Assembly (NCBI GenBank): GCA_028583605.1
Contig: CM053337.1
Location: 10,916,969-10,980,968, forward strand
Source of the DNA: Dastarcus helophoroides
Taxonomy: Eukaryota; Arthropoda; Insecta; Coleoptera; Bothrideridae
Length of the DNA stretch: 64,000 nt
Reading direction: 5' to 3'
The position numbers and the translations under genes were made by a program. Under the pieces are notes generated by a model. The model was not told the origin of the DNA. It did no database searches and saw nothing but the letters and a program-made list of their open reading frames with translations. Below are positions 55,630 through 64,000 of the stretch, piece after piece (position 1 is the first letter of the stretch; every line of letters starts with the position of its first letter).

Positions 55630-56357
55630 TTCGTATTTTGAAGGAGGAAATTATTTTAAACAATTCCCAATACTAGGTTTTAGGTATTAATCTGTATCTA
55701 TGTATTAATCTATATAGTATCCTGGACATTTGGGTAATTGAGGCTATTACTGTGCATTTCTCGATTAAACTAATTAAATTGAAAGCTCTTCTGGGTGCGA
55801 TTTTTTTAATATAATCACGAATGAGGTTGTGTAAATTAGGTTTAATATTATGCATCAGGTGTGACCAAACCTTTGCGGTCGACGTGCTGGTCAAACCTTT
55901 GTGGTCCACGTGTTGGCTACCCCTGTTATACAGCAACGACATGAAAAAATCTAAAGTAGTATGTTGTTAATATAATTAGTAAATTGCGAAAACTCATTAT
56001 CTATTATTGTTCTGCAAATTAATCGACAAATTCATAATAAAAGTGTTTTCTAGATTTCAATTAGGTAGATGTCTTATCTGATAAATAATCTATGATATGA
56101 CGACGATAACTCATCGACTTATTCTGCTAAATTATATTAACAACAAAATTAAAGTTGTCAAGCACTTTTCGGAATGTAGTCCTCTTAGGAACACATAAAA
56201 TTATACTTAAATCTGTCAAATTTTACATATTTTATTTATACTTCGTTGTTATGGTGATTCACCGTGCTCCAGTGACGTAGATATCTTTTGTGATGGGGAC
56301 AGATGATTACCAAGATCTAGTTTTTTCGTTGAAAATCATTTAATCGGAATTTTTTTG
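55630..56357. other. Noncoding DNA upstream of the minus-strand receptor
   Basis: Contains transposon-like words near 55870-55920 (GACCAAACCTTTGCGGTCGA, repeated as CAAACCTTTGTGGTCCACGT). An open frame there (minus, 55673-55942) translates this repeat and is not called. Confidence 0.4.
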
Positions 56358-56545
56358 AAGTTTAACCCACTCGCAAATCCACTCCCATTATGCCTTCAAA
56401 GCCCTGCGTGTAGGACAGATGGCGATGAACCACCTTCTTAAACAAGGATAGGTTGTAATTTTTGGGGAAAATTCCTTTCGGTAACGAGTTCCATAGCTTG
56501 GAAGTTTTATAGAAAAAAGAGTCTCCATTTGTTGGCCCTAAATTT
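56358..56545 (-). mobile_element. Non-LTR retrotransposon 3' fragment (copy D)
   Basis: Minus-strand match to the last ~60 codons of copies A and C: DSFFYKTSKLWNSLPKGIFP, then NYNLSLFKKVVHRHLS, followed by the 3' tail with the GCGAGTGG(G)TTAAAC word inverted. A dead-on-arrival 3' piece. Confidence 0.75.
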
Positions 56546-56754
56546 TTAAATATGGAGCACATTTATTAAAATTTTGATATTTCTCCAATTTTTGGCATTT
56601 AAGTGGACATTAAAAGTTGAAAAAGAAAAGAAAAAAAATGGCAGTTATAGAGACTGCTGATCGAAGTGAAAACTTAAAACTATTAGATCAGATTATATAT
56701 GGGTCGTTTCTTTTCGTCCACCCCAAGAAAATCTTTTGTGCATACCCGGATCTA

Positions 56755-59700
56755 CGAGGTATCTTCAAAAAGTAAGGTGACATATTTTTATGAAAAAATA
56801 TTTATTTATTCATCAACATTTATACTATCCCATTCAAAGTAATCCCCCTCAGATACAATGCACTTGTGCCAACGCTTTTTCCAATCTTCAAAGCACTTCT
56901 CATAAGCACTTTTTGGTATAGCCTTGAGCTCCTTGAGCAGTTTTTACTTCATCAATCGTTGCAAATCTCCGTTCTTTCATAAGTCTTTTGAATTTTGGGA
57001 ACAGGAAAAAGTCGCAGGGGGCCAAATCTGATGAATGTGGCGGCTGAGGCATGATTCTCGTGTTGTTTTTGGCCAAAAAAACCTTTCACAAGCAACAATG
57101 AATGAGCAGGTGCATCGTAGTGATGCAAAAGCCATGAATTATTTTTCTACAATTCCGGACGTTTTTTTCGTATTGCTTTTCGCAAACAAGAAGAAGTTTA
57201 TTTGTGCGTAAAAACCTTCAGCCTTTTGTTTATTTTTGTTTTTCAATGCTTGTTTTTTTTCTTTATTCTTTGCATATTTGTATATTGTTTGTAGGTTTCT
57301 ACCCTTTTCTGTTTTATCTATTTTTCAATAAAAATTTAACTGCTTTTTGAAACTACAGTAGGTGGTAGACTGGAACTTTCAGTCGTCCGAGGTAGTACCA
57401 CCCCACTATCACTAGGAGGCGGTGAAATGATGCTTACATCATGTTTCCGTCTCTGACACGTGAGTCGGTTTCTGCTATTCTTCTTTCCTAATCCTGTCCT
57501 TTTCCTTATTTCCTCTTTTTCATCTACTCTGATTTTTTCTTCTAATTATTAAAAACAAAGATGATGGATTCTCTTCGTGCAAAAAATTTCGGACGTAAAC
57601 TACCCTCCCGTTTGGATGTCCGGATGGAGGGTGTACGAGGGAATCCAAAATCGACCGAAAATTTTAATGTACCACGGGCTAAGTTTTTTTCAAACAATTC
57701 ATTCAAAATTCAATTCTGTAACATTCGGGGTATAAACTCAAATCTAAACTAGGTTCATCAACACCTTCAAAAGGAAAGACCCCATGTGCTGTCTCTGAGA
57801 GAAACCCAAGTATCCCCATCCATCAATATAGTCCATTTGCTTTGCCCTAACTACGACTTGCACACAAAATTTCGACACAAGAGGGGAATTTGTGCTTTTA
57901 CGCGAAGCGACCTGTCCTGTCAACGAGAAGAAGCACTGGAATCTGCTAATCATAATGTGATTTGGTTAAAAATCTGCTTCAAAAACGAAGTAATATTCAT
58001 CTGTTCACTTTATTTATCTCCAAACAATCCCTCATATAGACAGCTCTTCTCTTACCTCTCCGTAATCGTAGCCGAGGTTGTTTTTCTCGGTAACTTCAAC
58101 GTACACAACATCCCCTGGTTAAGGTTTTCTTTCCGAACTGACGAGCTGCAAGGGTGGCAGAGGCTTCCGCCATCCCTTGTGGACTATCGCAATTAGTTGA
58201 GGAACCCACAAGAATTTCTGATGTAGATACCCATCAACCTAATCTACTCGACCTTTTCCTTTCAAATTCACCAAATTCGTATAAAATTTCTGTGACATCA
58301 CCGCTTGGAAATTCGGATCACAAGCTTGTAGCAGCCTTTCGCTCGCTTCATATACCACCTTCTTTTCAGACGCAGTCCCATAGGGTTTGGCACTTTAACG
58401 CTGCAAACTGGGAAGAATTAAGAGACTTCTGTGCATCTTTTTCATGGAAGAAAGTCTGCTTTAACTCAGACAACCTTAATCGCCGAATCGAGATTCTGAA
58501 ATATTTGGAGCAAAATAGATTCATCTTCGACAGGCAATACGGTTTTAGACAACAACGTTCCACTGACGATCTACTAGCTTATGTTACTCATATCTGTAAC
58601 TCTGCTATGGAAAAACATGGTGAGGCCAGGATTGGATGGAGATTGGATATCTCAAAGGCTTTCGACAGAGCCTGGCACCGATCTCTTCTCGCCAAATTAA
58701 CATCTTATGGTCTTCCTCCTGGACTCTGTTATTTGATATTCAATTTTCTCGCTAACATATCTCTTCAGGTCGTCGTCGATTGTATCTCATCCGAGACATT
58801 TGCGATTAATGCAGAGGTGCCTCAGGGGTCTGTTCTGTCTCCTACTCTATTTCTGTTACACATAAACGATCTCTTAGCTTCAACTTCCTATCCTATATAT
58901 AGCTACGCAGATGATAGTAACCTTGTGTCATCTTTTTTCTCCGACAAACCGAACTGACGACGCGGGAAGGGTGGCAGAGGCTTTCGCCATCACTTGTGGT
59001 CTATCGCAATTAGTTGAGAAACCCACAAGAATTCCTGATGTAGATACTCATCAACCTAATCTACTCGACCTTTTACTTACAAATTCACCAAATTCGTATA
59101 AAATTTCTGTGACATTATCGCTTGGAAATTCGGATCATAACCTTGTAGCAGCCTCTCGCTCGCTTCATATACCACCTCCTTCCCAGAAGCAATCCCGTAG
59201 GCTTTGGCACTTTAACTCTGCAAACTCGGAAAAATTAAGAGACTTCGTTCGTTCCTATGACAAGAAGTCTGTTTTAACTCAAACAACCCTTCCTTAGTCG
59301 CCAAATCCATCACGGAAACTATCCTGATTTGTGTGGAATGCTCAATTCCCCACTCCCAAAAGAAGTCTGCCTCCAGTAAATCTTGGTTCAGTAAAAAATG
59401 TGTTCGGGCTGTCTTCTGCAAAAATCGCGCATATCGTCATTGGCGAAATAATCCCCCAGTTGAGACTTGGACCGTATTTGTAGCTGCATGAAATTCTTGT
59501 AAACAGGTTATTGACGAGGCAAAAGGTGATTTTGATCGTAAAATACGCCAGAGGCTTATCAACTGTCCGAACGGTTCCAGGTCCTTTTGGGGATTTGCAA
59601 AGTCGATTGGAAAGAATTTTACAACTTCAAATTTTCCACCTTTACTCGATGAAAATAGCAATATTGCTACTACCTCCAAGGAAAGGCTGACATGTTAGCC

Positions 59701-62268
59701 TTAATGTTTGCTGAAAATTCCAATGTTGATTCTCGAAACGCAGAAACTCCTATTCTTCCTAAGGTTGGCACTTCGATGCCTGAAGTTGTTTTCAGACAAC
59801 GCACAATCAGGAAGATTCTCCTTGAGCTCCACACCTGAAAAGCTTCTGGTCTTGATGGTATTCCCGCTATTGTTCTTAAGAAGTGCGCCTCCGAGTTGAC
59901 TCCCGTCCTAAGCAAATTGTTCACACTCTCTTACAACAAAGGTGTATTCCCTAACATCTGGAAATCTGCTAGAGTGCAGCCTGTCCCTAAAAAGGGAAAA
60001 AGGAATCTGGCTAACAACTATCGCCCTATATCTTTGTTACCCGTTATATCTAAAGTGATGGAAAAGGTTATCAACATCGAGATTCTCAAATATCTGGAGG
60101 AAAATAGAATCATCTCCGACAGGCAATACGGTTTTAGACAACAACGTTCCACTGGCGATCTACTGGCATATGTTACTCATATCTGTAACTCAGCTATGGA
60201 AAAACATGGTGAGGCTAGGATTGTGGCATTGGATATCTCAAAGGCTTTCGACAGAGTCTGGCACCGATCTCTTCTCGCCAAATGAACATCTTATGGTCTT
60301 CCTTCTGGACTTTGCCATTTGACATCCAATTTTCTCGCTGACAGATCTCTTCAGATCGTCGTCGATGGCATCTCATCCGAGACATTTGCGATTAACGCAA
60401 GGGTGCCGCAGGGGTCTGTCCTGTCTCCTACTCTAGTTGTTACATATAAACGAACTCTTAGCTTCAACTTTTAATCCTATATACAGCTACGCAAATGATA
60501 GTAATCTTGTGTCATCTTTTTTCTCCGACAAACCATTATTTGTCGCTACTTCAGATCGACTAAGGGATCAGCAGATACAGATGATTAATCGGGATCTCGA
60601 GATTATTCTGGAATGCGGTAACAACAATTTGGTCGACTTCAACGCTTCAAAAACTCAGACCGCGGTTTTCTCTACGAAAACATCAAGGGATAATGCAACA
60701 AACATATTAATGGACGGTAAAATCCTTCCGATGAGATCTAATCTATCTATCCTAGGAGTGAATGCGAGCACTAACTTCTCTTGGGACGACCATGTGCGCG
60801 CCATTGCCAAATCCGTCTCTCAGAAGCTAGGCTTTGTTTTTAGAGCTAAAAAGTACTTCACATCTCATCAGCTATTAACACTATACAAAGCTCAAGTTAG
60901 GGCAACACTAGCCAATACTGTTTTCATGTTTGGAGTTCAGCTCCAAAACACACTTTAGCTCTCTTGGATTCAATTCAAAGAAGAGCGATTCGCCTAATTG
61001 ATGACGAGAGTCTGATCGATTCTCTCGAAACACTAGAGCACAGGCGTATGATTGGTGACTTGTCTCTTTTCTACAAGTACCATCATGGAAGAGGCTCGCA
61101 GGAACTAATAGGATTAAACCCCCAAGGGCAAGATTCTTGAGGCGTACTAGACAGTCGGAGACAGCAAATTCCTGTGCGGTCCAGCTTGACACAGTGAGGA
61201 CTTCTGTCTACGGAGACTCTTTTTTCTATAGAACTTCCAAGTTATGGAACTTGTTACCGAAAGGAATTTTCCCCAAAAATTACAACCTATCCTTGTTTAA
61301 GAAGGCGGTTCATCGCCATCTATCCTTGTTTCGGCATCCTACTCGCAGTGCTTTGAAAGCATAACGGGGTTATCCTTTGCGAGTGGATTAAACATAAAAA
61401 AAATGGTGCAAAACCGCAAGGTAATACTCCTTATTGACCGTACCACCTTTAGGTAAAAACTCCTGATGCACTACGCCATGGTAGTCGAAAAAAACAGTGA
61501 GCAAAATTTTGACATTTGATCGGACTTGACATGCTTTTTTCGATCTTGGTTCTCCTGGGTGCTTCCATTGAGACGATTAGGCTTTAGTTTCAACATCATA
61601 ACTATATACCCATAATTCGTCACCTTTTGAGCAAATCAGGATCATCACTGATGTCATTGAAGAGCTCCTGGACGATGCTCATGCGACGTTTCTTCTGATC
61701 AAAATTCAGAACTTTCGGAACAAACTTCGCTGACACACGTCTCATGCCCAAAATGTCCGAAAAAAATTGCATGATACGAGGCGACTGATATTTCAACATC
61801 CTCAGCAACTTCTCTTATGGTAATTCGACGATTTGCAAAAACAATTTTCTTCTCAGCTTCGACAATATCTTCTGCTGTTGATGTGCTGGGGCGTCCAGAA
61901 CTAGGTTCGTCGTCGGCTTTTTCTCGGCCATCTTGGAAGAGTTTGTACCACTTGTGAACTTTTATTTTACTTAGAGCAGATTTACCATAGGCCACTGTCA
62001 ACATTTCAAGGGTTTTATAGCACTTGATTCCATTTTTTACCCAAAATTTGATGCAAATTATTTGCTCTATTTTTTTATAATAATAGAAAATCGCCGAGCA
62101 CAACAAAATACGTCTAACCTATCTGTCAAAAACAAACTAAGTATGCTATGTAGTTGAAACTGTGAAAATATGTTCGGGGCATACGTACCAACACAACAAC
62201 AACAACAAAAAATCGATAATCGAATGTACGCGAAACTTGAAAAGTCAGTTACTTTTTGAATTACCTCG
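56755..62268 (-). mobile_element. Mariner 4, split by a non-LTR insertion
   Basis: The left end CGAGGTATCTTCAAAAAGTA and the complement of the right end CGAGGTAATTCAAAAAGTAA are inverted. TA precedes the left end; the right flank has CA, a likely mutation. The minus-strand transposase relic starts IEQIICIKFWVKNGIKCYKT (about 62075) and runs through YKLFQDGREKADDEPSSGRP, NRRITIREVAEDVEIS and LKLKPNRLNGSTQEN to about 61400. It resumes at 57190-56800 with NSWLLHHYDAPAHS and a C-terminal KKRWHKCIVSEG-like region. An unrelated ~170-bp AT-rich piece (57190-57357) lies before the insertion. Confidence 0.8.
57358..61404 (+). mobile_element. Chimeric non-LTR retrotransposon (copies B and C joined head to tail)
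   Basis: Copy B (57358-58946) begins like copy A (AGTAGGTGGTAGACTGGAAC), carries the same endonuclease-to-RT deletion (junction near 58483) and stops within RT after YSYADDSNLVSSFFSDKP. At 58946-58952 it switches, through the bases CCGAACTGAC, back to the endonuclease of copy C (58947-61404). Copy C lacks the 5' end but keeps the ~790 bases missing from A and B (59290-60080), including NNYRPISLLPVISKVMEKVI, IVALDISKAFDRVWH and an RT box reading YSYANDSNLV (YADD mutated to YAND). It ends ...FRHPTRSALKA and an A-run. Several frameshifts throughout. Confidence 0.8.
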
Positions 62269-62891
62269 CATTTATAAAGAAATAGTCCACTCAGAAACAT
62301 GAAAAGGATACATTAAACTTCAATCATAAAAAAATAAAAATCTTTAAGGTGTTATTAATTATTGATACCCCTTGAAATCCCCCCCCCCCTCATGAAAGGG
62401 TATCTCCTTCTGGCTTCAATTAAATTGAATAAATGTTCAAAACATTTTTCGTTCATTCTAAAAAACGTTCACAACGGCCCCACAATTGCCTTCTTAAAGT
62501 TCCTAATTCATTATATTTCAGCTGCCTTCGCTATAGTCGCGGTCTCGCTCACTAACGTCTATTTCTCTATAAATACGCCTACGGTAAAGCTCTCTAGTTT
62601 TTACAGTTTCTTTGCTAATAAAAATATATTTTAAACAAAGATACATTGGCATAAGGTGCACATTATTTTTTACTATATAGGATGAACATATACAGAGTGG
62701 TGCAACAAAGTTGACTTTTTTAAATGGAGCATCCTATATATTTTTACATATTAATCTTGAAATCTCGATTTTATTTCTTTAAAATTCAACTTCGTTCTCA
62801 AAACTTCGCCTATAATTTCGAAACTTCGACTTTTTTCTTGAAATTTCGAGAAAGAAAGTGAAGATTTGATCGTTAATCTTCGAATTTCAAA
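62269..62891. other. Noncoding DNA with TTTCGA words
   Basis: A CCCCCCCCC run near 62382, a CAGAGTGGTGCAACAAAG transposon-end-like word near 62695, and T-rich TTTCGA repeats from 62750. A 90-codon frame (62362-62634) has no recognised family. Confidence 0.4.
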
Positions 62892-63059
62892 CGGACTGTC
62901 CTTTGGTTATCTTCAAAAATTAGAATAAAAATCTTTTCCTCTGAGGCCAAGAAAGATTAAAAAACACAGAGAGCAATCTTTGTTGTGTTTTCAAATCTTT
63001 TTTGGTTTCAGGGGAGAAGATTTGCATTTGAATTTTTTAAGATAACCAAGGACCAGTCG
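62892..63059. mobile_element. Hairpin MITE (copy beta)
   Basis: A near-complete palindrome: left arm CGGACTGTCCTTTGGTTATC ... GGCCAAGAAAGATTAAAAAA, right arm TTTTTTGGTTTCAGGGG ... GATAACCAAGGACCAGTCG. Same family as 53820 and 63254. Confidence 0.7.
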
Positions 63060-63253
63060 ATCCCACAAAAAAATAAGGTAGTACTGTGAATTTTAGAATT
63101 ATCGTTCAGAATTTAATGAAATTCGGCATATTGGTAGATTATACTAAGCAGTTAAATTTTTAAAAAACTACGGAAATAAGTTAAAAACATTTGAAATTTG
63201 AAATTTTTAACACGAGCCTTATGAGAAACCACAGTTTTTACCATATTTTACAA

Positions 63254-63401
63254 AAAAGACCATCAGTATCTCTCTGAAGATGACAGCTTGGCTGTCGAAA
63301 CGCGTTAGAGCAACGTTTGTTGTGTTTTTTATCTTTCTTGGTTTCAAGGGACAAGTTCTGTATTTTAATTTTTGAAGATAACCAAGGACCAGTCCGTTCC
63401 A
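63254..63401. mobile_element. Hairpin MITE (copy gamma, one half)
   Basis: Loop word TATCTCTCTGAAGATGACAG followed by the right arm (TTGTTGTGTTTTTTATCTTT, GGTTTCAAGGGACAAG, GATAACCAAGGACCAGTCCG). The left arm is missing or rearranged. Confidence 0.65.
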
Positions 63402-64000
63402 CCAATAAGGACCATTTAGATTTTGGTGAACACCGAGGAAACGATGGAATATAACATATAAAACATTTTAAGCACTTGGAAGTACAACTTCAGAGCTTGT
63501 GGTGGATGTAATTAGCGAATGAATATCAAAAATCCATTTTTTATCGTACTTTCCCTGTAGTTTATGAAAGGTGGCAACGTTGCTTTCATACCAACCAATC
63601 CGTGATTCCGCGACCAACCATCGAATGAATCGCCATTGTTTATTTCCGTTATAAGGTTATATGTCAAACTTTACATAACTGCCCGTTAATTACTTTGCTA
63701 ATTCAAACTACTGGAGCCTGTTCTTGAACGTTTTTTTATGTAACTCTCTTACTTTTCTAACAAAATATTTCTTTATTGTAACTAAATAACTTTGGCTATG
63801 ACATTATTGGGTCATAGACATTTCTCCGTCTCGTATTTCATTGCGACGTTGCCTGGTTCCCTAGTACGTTAATCACACTAGACAATGTATACCTTTGATA
63901 CGCTTTTGACTTTAGAAGTATCGACAGTACAAGATTTGTATTTCAATTTTAAAATTTTGAGAAAAAAAGTCGATATTTCGAGATCAAAATGGAAATTTTG
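63402..64000. other. Noncoding DNA
   Basis: No gene recognised. TTTCGA-type words resume in the last 60 bases. Confidence 0.45.

Noticed and set aside
55673..55942. 89-codon minus-strand frame upstream of the divergent receptor
   Set aside because: It translates a transposon-like GGTTTGACCAGCACGTCG repeat, with no receptor or other family similarity.

Overview
The window is AT-rich, intron-bearing nuclear DNA of an insect. The evidence is insect-type gustatory receptor (Gr) exons, a MADF-domain gene, and many animal transposons: mariner, hAT, P, Tigger-like, Jockey-type non-LTR and Bel/Pao. There are no operons or bacterial features. A beetle would fit, but the sequence alone does not settle the order. 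Real host genes are few, and most of the window is transposable elements (TEs) and tandem repeats.

Layout. 1-19.4 kb: gene-poor DNA with diverged minisatellites, a ~200-210 bp satellite array (13.7-15.85 kb), several inverted-repeat elements (8.26, 8.69, 10.09, 11.70 and 18.54 kb) and one isolated Gr-like exon (16.88 kb). 19.4-21.4 kb: a 2 kb polypurine tract. 21.5-23.3 kb: a two-exon MADF/BESS-like gene on the minus strand, with a MITE in its intron. 23.5-25.4 kb: a hAT element with a second hAT nested in it. 25.4-33.45 kb: an 8 kb unit bounded by opposite P-element ends and a perfect 8-bp target-site duplication (TSD), holding a nearly complete P element and ~4 kb of other DNA. 33.9-38.4 kb: the 3' end of a Gr gene with a hAT-like element inside an exon. 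39.06-46.68 kb: a complete seven-exon Gr gene (409 codons) whose introns hold a Tigger-like/Jockey nest and a mariner. 47-50 kb: a small hAT, TTTCGA-type repeats and a second mariner. 50.1-54.6 kb: a third mariner containing a non-LTR element and a palindromic MITE that itself carries a hAT. 54.6-55.6 kb: a further, minus-strand Gr-like gene. 56.4-62.3 kb: non-LTR fragments and a fourth mariner split by a chimeric non-LTR insertion. 62.3-64 kb: hairpin MITE copies and noncoding DNA.

The Gr loci are a fragmented receptor cluster. Two lie in tandem on the plus strand (3' end at 38,372; next start at 39,064) and share a 30-codon, phase 0/0 penultimate exon and a C-terminal TYhhhhhQF-type motif. 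Transposition has been repeated: insertions were reconstructed from TSDs and terminal inverted repeats (TIRs), and removing the nested pieces returns mariner 3 to about 1.3 kb, its normal size. No clearly new enzymatic or defence system was seen. The most unusual objects are the composite P-element unit, its transposase without a THAP finger, and the TIR element that carries satellite-like internal repeats.
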